A stretch of 64,000 bases of DNA from NCBI GenBank assembly GCA_015039365.1, contig WION01000093.1:1-64000 (forward strand), written 5' to 3'. The translations under genes were made by a program, and so were the position numbers. A model generated the notes under the pieces. The model had not been told where the DNA came from. It saw only the letters and a list, made by a program, of their open reading frames with translations, and ran no database searches. The DNA comes from Amanita rubescens. Its lineage: Eukaryota > Basidiomycota > Agaricomycetes > Agaricales > Amanitaceae. Positions 34,976 to 46,600 of this stretch are shown one piece after another. Within the stretch, counting starts at the first letter, position 1. Each line of letters starts with the position of its first letter.

Positions 34976-35727
34976 CTTTGATGTTGAAGCATAATTAGTG
35001 GAATTTTATTGGGAACCGTTCAAGTTCTGGCGTTAGGAAGTTCGGAGACCGAGGATCATAACTACCTGCAATACGATGACGATCAGCAACTAATAATTCA
35101 TTGAAACTCTTGAAACTTCGACTGAGTAAGATATTACGCCCCCTGAACGCTCCTAAGGCTTACGGTTTGGCCAGAATACCGAACGGCACGGATAATAGGC
35201 CCTTTCATATGGGATCGCCTGGCCTATGCTTTCGGAACAGCTTAGTTCTAGCTAGGTGACACCGACAATGCTATTCTGGCACTCGTTGTATTCACTTGAC
35301 ACCAACCTAGGTTCGGTTCTCACTGGGCTTATATTTGCCCAAGCATCCGAGTCCCGGGATGCGCCGTCTTAGTACATGTAACCCTCAAGACCACCACACA
35401 GAAATTATCAGGAGCCAGACCTTATGTCGCTCCCAAGGGTTAGACTCTTGTGTCATCTTTCGTACATCGTCAAGTGGACTGCGCAGACGTCACCTTCATT
35501 CCGGTGAGTCAGTCTCAGTTTGTCTTTTATTAGGATTCATTTCTGTGCCGATGCTTAGTTATTGTCCTACGCACAAATTGGAGAAGTCATAAATTGAGGC
35601 ATCTAGTCTAGGAAGATTGGAAATATTTAGAAGTATGGCCAGATGCTAGTGAAGAAGAGCAAAACAACTCGAATCTGCATCACAGTATATGTGCCGCTGT
35701 GCCTCGTTTATCCAAGGTTGGTCATTT
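34976..35727. other. Spacer with an isolated R-family box
   Basis: No gene seen. At 35398-35475 CTTATGTCGCTCCCAAGGGT, followed by TAGACTCTTGTGTCA, matches the R box. Its position relative to the sister zinc-motif gene mirrors 20031-20130, so it belongs to the same duplicated block. Confidence 0.5.
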
Positions 35728-36680
35728 TCAAGTTCTGTGCAACCTACACTCATGGTCGTCAAATATCTGATGCATGGTGATGAGTCCACATGCGTCGCAT
35801 TGGATGAACAAGCCCATGAATTGCTCTTCAGTTAACCCGGGCCTATCCAAGCTGTCGAGCTTCTGCATTTTTCGCCAGTCGGTCCGGCGACTCAAGTTCG
35901 CCTCCGGAAGCGCAGGAGCATGGGGAGGTGGCTCCAGTACATCTACTCCATGTGATGAGTCATCGTGATCAGCTCACGTTAGGAATTAATGTTTTGACAT
36001 ACTAGCTTGAGCATAGGTTCTCTTCAATGGTCTTTTTGTTACGGGCCTCGCCTCCCTCTCGGTGAAGACTTGTGGAGGGCAGGGCGTGCCAGTGTCTTAC
36101 AGCCAAGTTTGTAAGTTGATACGGAATCGAGAAACTTAGAACCAACCTCGCAGGGGATAGGTCTTCACAGGGAGACTACGTCTAGCGTATAATCTTTCTA
36201 ATGGTACTGAATGATGGAGTGATGGGTTCTCGCTTCGTCAGGCGATTAGAATAATTGAGACTACTAACCTAGATAGCCGCACCGGTCCTCCGCACATTCG
36301 GCGACATGCTCTCCTTTGTACCTCCCGTCCGTGGTTATGTAAATCGCTGTTTCTTTATATGCAAGTTTTTCTCCAAGCGGCTCCAACAGGGGACACAAGC
36401 ATCCTGGCCCGAGGTACTCGTGGGCTTCGCGATGCTGGCGCAATCCCTCCGGCGGAATACGCTCACCGTCCGGCTTCACAGGCCTATGGAAAAAAATGCA
36501 AGTTAATCCAACTTAGCTTATTACGGAGGTTACTTGCCACTGGTGCACGACTAAGCCCCCATTTTCTGGGTTATAGGACATGAGGCGGCCCTCCCGAGTC
36601 GACTTGTAGACGTCCAACAGCAACAGTTGATTTGGACGATAGTTTGTTGGGGAGGGCGGCGGTTTGGGATTCTTAGGCAT
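35728..36680 (-). CDS. Zinc-motif protein of unknown function, copy 2 (five exons)
   Basis: This is the sister of the gene at 20412-21396. It starts MPKNPKPPPS at 36680, and the second exon reads REAHEYLGPGCLCPLLEP and VAECAEDRCGY. The third reads VPLERLYARRSLPVKTYPLR, the fourth has RPLKRTYAQA, and the last has LSRRTDWRKMQKLDS and QCDACGLITMHQIFDDHEC. The stop is at 35728. All exons are open and the cysteine/histidine pattern is kept although many other residues differ, so this is an old functional duplicate. The first intron begins GCAAGT instead of GTAAGT, a GC-AG intron. The final acceptor (about 35955) is less certain. Confidence 0.7.
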
Positions 36681-39600
36681 GATGGAATGGATCAGTGTAA
36701 GCTCTAGCGCGTACCACTACGTGTACGAATTCCGAGGTGCTAAGGGATGGAGGTGACCTTTTGCGCTATGAATGGGCAGGAATTAGTGGACTGGCGGATT
36801 CTTATCTCCGCGCCCCTAGGCCAACCACAATCACTCGAGTCATTTCTGGCGTCCCTGAATATGACTCACATGCCAATACAAAGGCAAGTCTGATGGGTCA
36901 AGAGAAAGTGTTATACCCCCCCGCAATCAGCTCGCCCTCCCGCCCCAATGCCTGAGGACGAAAATGTTCCTCCTGCTGGCACCGGTGCCCCAGCCAACGC
37001 ACTAAGGCTTGGAAACAGGAAAAAGCCGTGAGGTTATCAAAACTTCGTCTGCTACACATAGTGCTAATGGTATCCCAGCTCTACCAGTGATCCCTTCGTT
37101 CATCATGGACGACACTTTGGCAGAACTGTGCATGCAATGTGTAATGTCCAAGCGTTGATAACGAACTGCCTACTCGTCTTCGAGAACGGGGAAGTTACAC
37201 AAGAAATGCTGACATCAGCAATCCCGGGTATTGTTCCGGAGTGTTCCGGAGCACTCCAGAGCATAGTGGAGTGCTGTAGCTGCTGTAGCATGGGTCCTGG
37301 GTTATGGAGAGCTCCAGAGTTGGGCCGTGATTCATGTATCATTCTATGGAGCTCCGGAACATGATGAAATTAATGTGCTGGCAGCAATAGCTGCTTCAAC
37401 TCAATCTGGAGCACTCCCGAGCACATTACCATAATTGGTAATATCTCAATATTGTGACAAAGCAATTCCATTAAATGACTAAATACAATACTAAGCTGGC
37501 ACAGCGCTAATCACTCCCACCGGAAATCTGCATGATGCAGCACAAGTTGACAAGGTGGTGTGAGTTGGCGGCGTGGCGTGGCATGTGTTGGCAAAGGCTG
37601 GTGGTGTGGCACAAATATTAGAAAATAATTAAAAATAATAAAAGAAACGAAAAACATACTGTTGTTACATTTCAGCGACTGGCGCCGAGGATAATCACAG
37701 GAGAGGATTGGTGGTGCAGTGCGAGTTGACGAGGTTAGAGGCAGCAGCATGGGGGGAGGGTTTGGGGTGCATTGATGAAGGATGGTGAAGCACCTAGGAG
37801 TCAAATCAGCCATGCGCATCTCGGGAAAAATGAAGAGTAGGCGTACCTTTGCATTGACCCAGTCAGCATTGATGTTGCAAACAGACTGGCACGCTCGACA
37901 CGATAGGGTCCGATGTATGGAATGCCGATGATCAAAACGTTTGGTGAAGGCTGGTGTAGCACAAAATTAGAAAACAATTAAAAATATGAAAAGAAAAGCG
38001 TACCGTCGTGTCTGCGCTTCAAGCTTGTATCCTAACCTTGGTCATGATATATGGATACGTGACCTGACGTGGTTGAGAATCTGCATTCGATCGTTACTGA
38101 AACACCTGCGATATACATTTCGGCGGTCGGTGCCGAGGAGGATTGGTTATGCGGCATGAGTTGACGAGGTGGTGCGTGGGAGGGTTTGTGGTGCAGCATA
38201 TGTTGAAGGATGGTCCAGCATGGCAGATCGTGATAGTCCAGGTGCAGCTGAGCTAGCGTTCGCTGTTGCAAATTAAGAAGGTAATATTGTTAGCGATGGA
38301 GTCACGCACTTCAATGTAATCATCCAGGCAAGCGGCGAGAGACATGTCGGGTGTTCAACTTGGTGCGGTAAGGACGAAGAGAATGGAACTTGACTGCCAG
38401 CTGCAGACACTTCGTCTATGTCTGCGCTTCGAGCTTGTATCCTAACCTTGGCCATGATATATGGATATGGACGTGACCTGACATGGTTGATAATCTGCAT
38501 TCAATCATTACTGAAACACCTACGATAGTCGTGAGTTAAGGGCCCCATTGAGGAATGGTCGAAGCTGAGAGTGAGAGCTGAGAGCGCCACGTCGTGCCAG
38601 ATCAATGACAACTTGAACATGTCACATGACACAAATAGAAGCAAATAGTGGACTTGGCAAAATTCCCCTCACATTTTGTGGATCCACCGTTCCTCTCGGG
38701 CGGTTCGTCGATATCACGGGCCGCATCCACAACAAAGCGATCACACGAAGCTCAACGACACTGAACTCACTCGTGAGCCCACACCTGGATGCACTAGGAG
38801 TGAAATGAGCGAAAAACCTACCGAGACAGGGAAGATTGCAAGTACCAACAAGGGATAGGGAAGCGCACCACGGGATCAGGTCAGCTGCTGGTGCGTTTGG
38901 ATGATCGTTGGTTTGGACCACATGGGAGGAATAGGCGGCATTGGGATTGCCAAATGCCGCATCGCCACTTGGGATGGGAGCACCACATCAACACTCTTAC
39001 GGGCCACCTCGCGTCACAGACCCCCTCCGCCTCATTTGGTACATACGTTGGCAATATCGACAACAGATGCCAGAGGGACAGCCTGGGCGACGCAGAGAGA
39101 GAATCACAGCGGCGCAACGAGGCAGAGCCGCCGCCAACAGTCGTCAAGGGGAAATTAGAGATCCTTGAGACTTGTTGCGCACACTATCCTACACTATCAT
39201 TGGTAAACCACTCGGGCAGGACCGGTCCCACTATCTAGCTCAACGCACGTTTTCGTCGCTTCGTTGCCCCCGAAACGGGTTAACCAACATTAAAGTACTA
39301 TATTAGTGATTCCGTAGATCTTGTTATCAAAACTTAGGAGATATTAGCATTGCATTAAATAGATTACATTTTAATAGTAAGTCTTAGATAAATTCCTGAT
39401 GCAGCTCTCGTTCACTTCAAGTCCTGTTGGCAACTCCAGAATTAATCAAAAACTCTGGAGCACCTACTGTCGTATTTTGGTGCTCCTGAGTGACCAGGAG
39501 GAGAACACCAAAGTGGGTAGCATTCGGGAGTTCTGGGGAGAATTGGTCGATTCTCTGGAGCGCTCCGATCAACTTACTGAAAAGCAGTGCACTCCCATCA

Positions 39601-39692
39601 AAAACTGGGATTGCTGATGGACACCACAGTCCGTATTCAAGTTTGTTGTTGGGTTCCCAACCTTTGACGTCACGCATCCTTTTGTATTGCAG
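36681..39692. other. No supported gene; contains a 100-bp direct repeat
   Basis: Frames are short and lack splice support. The stretch near 37230-37410 is rich in GGAGCTCC and CACTCC-like words. Two related blocks at 37540-37870 and 38120-38280 (TGGTGTGAGTTGGCGGCG and similar) look like decayed duplicates. No known domain. Confidence 0.3.
38011..38114 (+). repeat. Direct repeat, first copy (second at 38420-38527)
   Basis: GTCTGCGCTTCAAGCTTGTA... and GTCTGCGCTTCGAGCTTGTA... are near-identical over about 100 bases, ending in TGAAACACCTGCGATA / TGAAACACCTACGATA, spaced 409 bases apart. No coding or terminal structure was seen. Confidence 0.7.
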
Positions 39693-40770
39693 GCAACGAA
39701 ATGAGTACAAGGTGTATCTGCGACTGTTGGAAGTAGTACCCCGACTAGAAGAGCGTATCATGGACGGTTCGGACGAAGAATACAAGATAATGGCGAATTT
39801 GGTACGCTTATTAGATCAGGAGTTGCTTATTCTAATCGTTTGCCGTTAGATTCAAAAAGGCATGTCAAGCGCAAGGTCAGATGATACCAAAAGCCTGAAG
39901 GGGGTCGTACTGGACTGGATAACCCCTCGAGACATGCCATTGAATCCACCGCTTTCTCGTAGCGTCAAGACAACTCGTGGATTTAACCATCCCGTCACTG
40001 GGGCACTCCTCTGCCCGGCTGGCCTAGACTGGAATGATCCGCAGTGACTTTCTCCCCGCTTATACGTGTTTCCGTATTTCGCTAATCTGCTGCATAGAAC
40101 TCGTACAACGCTTGCCAGCGGCGAACTGGGTGTTCGGGGAGATCAATGGCCATTGATGCTGTATGCAAAGCAGCAGTTTGACCCCGAAGAACCCTGGGAC
40201 GGGCTCTTCAGAAGTGAACTTCTTGTCTGGGTTTGTACCCTTCTATTTTTTGGGGGGATTATTGACTACTTTGTGTGTAGGCCTACAAACATATCTTTAC
40301 TTCGCCCAGTTCTGTTGAGAAGGAAGTCAAAGCGACAAGATCAGGCAATGCTCGTATCCATGGCATGACTCGAGTCACGATGGGTTCTTTAGCCTACATA
40401 GCTACGCAGGTGTGTCAGACGTCTGAGCTTGTAACCCTTAGTGCTGAACGTTCAAACAGCTTCGTTTCGCCTTGTCGTCTTCGTCTGTCTTTAGCAGGTC
40501 CGACACCACGATGGACTTGGAACGATTCTACGAGAGCGTATCAGACTTTTTAGATGATCCCGATGAGAAGAATGAGGTTACTGATTTGTTGAACTGGTGG
40601 GATTGGTAGGTCTCGCTTTCAATAATACCTTCCCGAGGTCCTCTATATCTTTGTCTCAAAGCCAGGTATTCCCCAGCTGTGTGACCCGTGAAGGGGGAAT
40701 AACAAAACAAAGCGCGCTAGCCAAGCTGAAGGAGAAGAGGGCTAAGCTGAAACAATTACCGAACTCATAA
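39693..40770 (+). CDS. DUF6698-like basidiomycete protein (5' end not found)
   Basis: Six exons join in phase: 39693-39801, 39850-40043, 40098-40230, 40281-40409, 40460-40605 and 40662-40770, with introns of 48-56 bases. The product is at least 272 aa. It reads EYKVYLRLLEVVPRLEERI, then VVLDWITPRDMPLNPPLSRS, ALLCPAGLDWNDPQ, GDQWPLMLYAKQQFDPEEPW, HIFTSPSSVEKEVKATRSGN, RIHGMTRVTMGSLAYIATQ and ERFYESVSDFLDD, ending in a Lys-rich tail. I recognise this as a family very abundant in Agaricomycetes, which I believe is Pfam DUF6698; its function is unknown. The start lies upstream of an acceptor at 39692 and is not identified. The R repeats contain a decayed piece of the same gene. Confidence 0.75.
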
Positions 40771-41046
40771 TATCTAGGATGGTGATAATTGGGAACAAAT
40801 CTTTTGTCTTACATGACATCTTATCACTGTGACTGCCAGACAGTACGCAATCAGAGGCACCATTTAATCTATTCTGGCATGCTCAAGTATGCCTCAACTA
40901 AGAAAGTCTCGTCAAAATTGCCATCCGATTCATCCCCACAAGTCCTGTTCGTCCTCAATATCAAAGAAGTCTTGCATCAAGCATTGGCAAGAAACTTGCT
41001 TGCCTTGGAAAGTCGCTCAACCAAATTCCAATGTGGGAGAGCCCGT
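40771..41046. other. 3' flank of the DUF6698-like gene
   Basis: No gene seen. It runs directly into the GA array that opens R4. Confidence 0.3.
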
Positions 41047-42375
41047 CAGAGATTCAAAGAGAGACAAAGAGAGACAAAGAGAGCCTAAGAGAGTCTAAGA
41101 GAGTCTAAGAGAGTCTAAGAGAGTCTAAGAGAGTCTAAGAGAGCTAAAGAGAGCTAAAGAGAGCCTAAGAGAGCCTAAGAGAGCGAATGAGATATTCCAG
41201 TCACTGTGACGTTGCCACATGTTCAACCGTGACAGTGCCGAGTCAACTGCACCTCTCCTCTTTTCATTTCACCTCCCTCTTATGTCGTCCTCAAGAAGTC
41301 GCCGCGCAGAAACCACAGGAGTTAGACGTTGCGTCGCTCCCAAGGGCTAGACTCTCGCGTCACCCTTTCTCAATCGAACATGCGCACCATCTTGCTTCAA
41401 CGGTTCATTCCATAGGTTAGATTTCATGCACACTTTGTTGTGTCGCTTATGATCGGTTCCTTATTACGTAGTCGAAGGAAGCCAGGCTGTGAATCGGTTT
41501 TCAACCGGGAATGTAACACCTGAACTGCAACTGAATGTCCATCCTCTATTACTGGTTCATCCACAGGTTAGATTTCATGGTTTATGAACAGTTCCTCATG
41601 CCGTTGAAGCTCTTGCAGTTGTGGACGACGACGTGGATTGCTGCTAGCACAGCGGAAGAATCGTCGGGAGCATCAGCGACTGCCAAAAACACGGTCAAAG
41701 TATGTAACCTGAGCCTCCAGCGTCTCATTCAATCATCAACATCCTCGCAGGTCCTCCCTGAATGCGTCCAAGCCGAGCTGTCTTGTCCGCAGCAGCGACT
41801 TAATGCGACGGATTTGGTCTTTTCCTCCTGAATTGGATGTCTCCCTGAGACCAGCCTTGAATCTGCTGCTTTCCCGTAGTGTCAAGAGTTATCGGTATCT
41901 TCTGCCCGGCTGGCCCGGGCTGGGACGATCCAGGTCTTTTCCTCCTGAATTGGATGTCTCCTGGAGACCAGACTTGAATCTGCTGCTTTCTCGTAGTATC
42001 AAGAGGTATCTTCTGCCTGGCCCGGGCTGGGACGATCCATAGTGACTTGAGTACGTCATTTTACTAAATTTGCATCTCGCAAGCTGACTGGTCGCTCCAA
42101 TTTTGCTCAATGGAATTTAGAAGCTTTACCTTCAATACGTCTAGTCCTAATACCGCGTCGTTCGCTTTCTTGCTGGCGTTGTGTGCGTTGGTGGCAGGTT
42201 CTCTTTTATTTGGCACATCCGACTCCTCTACGATTGGCTTCGAGCATCTTAAATGCATTCTCCAACTTTCTTTGCATGAAATACGCAACGCGTTCCGTTC
42301 CTTCTGAGTGTTCCATTTCTCTCAATTTGCATCTTGCACGCTAACCGATTCCTTTAGTTCCTTATTTCCGTGATA
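41047..42375 (+). repeat. R4: truncated copy of the composite R repeat
   Basis: A long GA array (41047-41188, AAGAGAGTCTA units) is followed by the conserved box at 41318-41365 and two tandem copies of the DUF6698-related segment (41820-41935 and 41936-42045). One GATAGAAAG-type unit follows, with the frame MEFRSFTFNTSSPNTASFAF. It stops near 42375 without the AATAAA end. Confidence 0.7.
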
Positions 42376-43229
42376 ATCACAAATTCAAGTTCTATAAGAA
42401 CAGCGCAATGATGGCGACTCTACTATATAACTACTACTACCGTTCTAACTTAAGTACTAAGGTGACATGATGTTCCCAGGCCTGGCCCGTATGGCAAGTT
42501 CAAACGTCGCATGTGTTTTGAAATCGACTGACTCGTACTATCGTCCCCGTATTCCACGGCACGGAAATCCACCCAGGCACAGAAGACTCCGGGAGCAGAG
42601 GGAGCAGACTTTACGTTGCTCCCAAAAGCTAGACTCCTGACCGTACGCGTGTCAGACCTGCATTGATTCAATCTATTCGGTAAGTCTATCCGTCCCCTGT
42701 TACTACATCCTGCCCACTCAATTTGACCGCATCTGTGAGGTTTAAAGGCTCCCATCGCATATCAGCTCAGATGCAATGGTTCGCATGATTTGCTGTATTC
42801 GTTATATCGTCCAGTGGAATCTGTTCAGTAAGTCATTTTTTCTTGTCATGTATTTACAGCTCACGGATATTTCATTTTCAATGTGCGACCACACTTGTTA
42901 GTTCGGTGAGCTGTCTGTCCTTCATTTTATGTACACCATATGTTCAAGGTGACCCTGTAGAAGAAAAAGGAGTTGGGAGGCTGGAGACACAGAGTTTGGT
43001 TAACTTGTTCCTGTATATTCTGCCCACTTACGATGCAGTGTTGAATGGGTCCATAAATGGTTCCCCTACCTCGTTACTCTTTCGCGACCGCAACTGTGCC
43101 CAACAGATTCTTCTATTCCCCTCCTCGTCTCTTAGATCTAGCATTCGAATACCTTGGCATCGTCGAATGCTAAGGAGTTGTAAGTGAAGTTAAAGGCCAC
43201 CCATTCAGAACTTGCTGATGTGTTCAGGT
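42376..43229. other. No supported gene; one isolated R box
   Basis: GACTTTACGTTGCTCCCAAA near 42606 is a diverged R box. A 115-codon plus-strand frame at 42843-43187 has no motif or splice support. Copia-2 begins at 43230. Confidence 0.35.
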
Positions 43230-43636
43230 TGACGAAGAAGACAGGTCTACGCGAGAGCGTGTCCACAGCATGAGCAGGTGCAATAGCTTACCTATTGCGA
43301 TATGATCTTAACACTACCCTTCGGCGTAGTAGTGATAGTAAGAGGAAGAGAATGGATTGTCCTATTCTACGATACAGGACAGGTTTTTATACTAAGAGAG
43401 AACAAATATGTGTCTACATATGTGTAAGCGTATAGTATAGATGGGAAGATATGGCGTGCTAAGCACACCATAAGGTATGATCATGAGTCTATCATGATGT
43501 CACCATGATATCATAATGAAGTCATTATGATGTCATCTCTATGTCATACATAAAGGATGACGCGAGCGATATGAGTAACTTTGATTGTAGTCAATCAGTA
43601 GTTAATCATTCTATAAATATAATTCTATATTTAACA
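43230..43636 (-). repeat. Copia-2 3' LTR (407 bp)
   Basis: Same sequence family and length as the Copia-1 3' LTR, including the 22-base segment absent from the Copia-1 5' LTR. It is oriented on the minus strand. Confidence 0.95.
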
Positions 43637-43658
43637 CACCCCTTCGCTTAGATATCCT

Positions 43659-46600
43659 TTATTTAAAGTCTATGATGTTCTCATCATAGAAGGGATCTAT
43701 ATCCGATTCCTGTTGATCAATAAGACCATCAAGAAGTTCCATCAACTTCTTGTGTGATAGACGATCAATACCATCTAATTCAAGATTTTGCCAATCAAGA
43801 ATTAATTTCGTCAAATCACGAATTTCCTCAGACTCTAATTTATCTGGTCTTTTGATCAATGCATTTGTAGAAGTCGGATATTCTTCTAAGGAAAGTCCCA
43901 ATCGTTCTCTAAAGAATTTGACCTTTTCAAAGGATAAATTCTTAGTCATGAGATCCGCATTCTGCTCGTTGGTTGGTATGTATTCGAGGACTACTTTTTT
44001 AGTCTCGATCAATTCGCGAACGAAATGATAGCGAATATCAATGTGTTTGGAACGATGTTCTTGTGCAGGATTTTGTGCCCAAAATATAGCGCCTTGGTTA
44101 TCTACGCTAAGTAAGATGCTTTTAATGGGTGCACCTATTTCGTAAAATAGATTTTCAACCCATGCAATTTGTCTTGCAGCATCTGATAAAGATATGTATT
44201 CTGCTTCTGTTGAAGACAGCGCTACAGTCTTTTGTTTTCTACTCGTCCAAGCTACCGCACCACCAGCTAACATTAAGACATAACCGTTTATAGATCGTCG
44301 TGTATTACGATCAGCGGCCCAGTCAGCATCAGCGTAGGCTCTAAATTTATTATTGCCTTTGGCGCTATAAACGATTTTGACGTTTAAGGTATGAGCAATG
44401 TATTTGACTATATACAAGGCTTTTTGAATGTGTTCTTGAGACGGGTTTGATGAAAATTGGGACATCAAAATTACTGCATAGATTATATCAGGCCTAGTTC
44501 CTAAGGCGAGATATAGAAGGGATCCTATTATTTGTTGATAATAAGAACGTTCCTGTGGTGTGCATTCTCCTTCATTTTTTATAGGAGCATACCCAGCAGG
44601 TAACGGTGTGCGTACAGACTTGCAATCTTCAAGTCCAAATCGCTTAACAACCTTCAAGGCATAAGGACCTTGATCTATGACTAAGAATCCTAAATCACGG
44701 TTGTAATTGACTTGGATTCGTAAATACTCTTTGATCTTTCCAAGATCACGACATTCCCACATCTCCATAAATTTCTTTTTAATGGATACGATGGTGGAAT
44801 CGTCATTTCCCATAAAGAGTATATCGTCGACATACAATATGCATATCGTGATAGTATTCTTGCCTTTACGAACGTAAACGCCAGAATCAGACAAGCATCG
44901 TTCAAAATGCAATGATTTCAACGATTTATCAGCTTGTTTATTCCAGGCATATGATGCCTGTTTCAATCCATATATGGCTTTCCTCAGCCTATATACTTTA
45001 GATTCTTGTCCTTTTACAACGAAACCTTCTGGCTGGGCCATGTAAATATCTTCATCAAGATCGCCATATAAGAAGGCAGTTTTTACATCTAGGGCTTGTA
45101 TATCCCAGTTTTCAAGCACTGATGTGGCCAGAAGTATTCGGATTGTTTCATATCTCGCTACAGGCGAGAATGTTTCATCGTAATCTAATCCGGGACGTTG
45201 ACTAAAACCTTTAGCTACGACGCGAGCTTTTTTGCGTCCATCGGTTTTTAAGTCGAAAACCCAACGACATCTGATTAGGTTTCGTCCTTTTGGAAGATCA
45301 ACTAACTCCCAAATATCTCTAGATTGAAGAGATTTAAATTCGTCATCCATTGCAATCTTCCATTGTTTATACAATTGAGGATTACTGGAGCGCATTTTAG
45401 ATATATCTCTATAGTCATATGGAATATTATCAACAAGGGGGACAGCCGCTTTTAGAAGGAAATGAAGGAATTCATTTCCAGATTCATTAATCATTCGAGT
45501 TAAATGATCATGTTCTGCGGATTTTAATTCAGACTTTAAAGCAAAGATTTCTTTTAGTAGAGATGCAGATTCATTCATTCTATCAGGGTTCCTGTCTGCT
45601 GACGGTGGATCCTGAGTCGAAGAACTCGGAGTTTTATCTTTTAACTGCTCTCGTAAAGCATCTCGCTTTTGTTGAATTTCCGCTTCTATCTGTGCAGGAG
45701 TTTTATCTCCATACGCGTTGTCTCTTTGTACCCTTGGAACTGGAAAACGACCAGAACGGCGAGGACCTATTTGTACAGAGGGTGGACCAGGATCAGATAT
45801 GATCGGTGGAGGAGGTCTAGGTCTCTGAGCAAATTCTCTAAAACGATCTCTTTGACGTTGTTCAAATTGATCAAATTCTCGATCCGTCATAAATGGGTTT
45901 TCTATTTCATCTCGATCTCTTTGATTCAAAGAGAAGGGATTATCTTCATCCATAGGACTACGAGGCGAAGGTGGCCTAGATACATATGGTATCGGTGTTA
46001 TAGGCCTAGAAGGAACAGGAGTCTCTTCTTTAATTTGTGGAGAGGGAGTACGTCTAAAGGGTTCAGGAGTTTTACGTTTCTTAAACATATCACTCATTTG
46101 ACGTTTGAATTGATCTCGTAAACGAGACTGTTTATCAATTCCTTGACCCTTTTTCCAATCATCGCGTTGTCTACGATAATTGTCACGTCTTTCTTGTTCT
46201 CTTTCTTCCCTTTGCCTTCGGATATTATCATCCAAAAAATCTCTTCGACGATCGGCAAATTCATCACCGTCATCATCATCGTTTGAATCATCAGAAGGGT
46301 CTGACTGCTGTCGATCAGGAGATGCACCCCTTCGATCCAAACTTGGTGAGCGTCTACGGCTCGGAGAACGTCTACGGTTCTCTGGGAGTAAGTCATCTAA
46401 ATCCAAATTTTGTGGAGGGCGGTTAGGTTCCTCTTGAGGAATCGCCTCCCAGATCGGACCAAGATCTTCAGTAATTATATCTGCAGTCTTTCCTTTGCGC
46501 GGAAACCTGTTTTCAAAGAATGTAGCCTGGGAGGATATGACCAGTGTGTTTGTCGACGTCATGAACCTATAGCCTTTGGTTCCTGATTCATATCCTACAA

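Noticed and set aside
42843..43187. 115-codon plus-strand frame before Copia-2
   Set aside because: Low-complexity, no homologous frame elsewhere in the window and no splice or start support.
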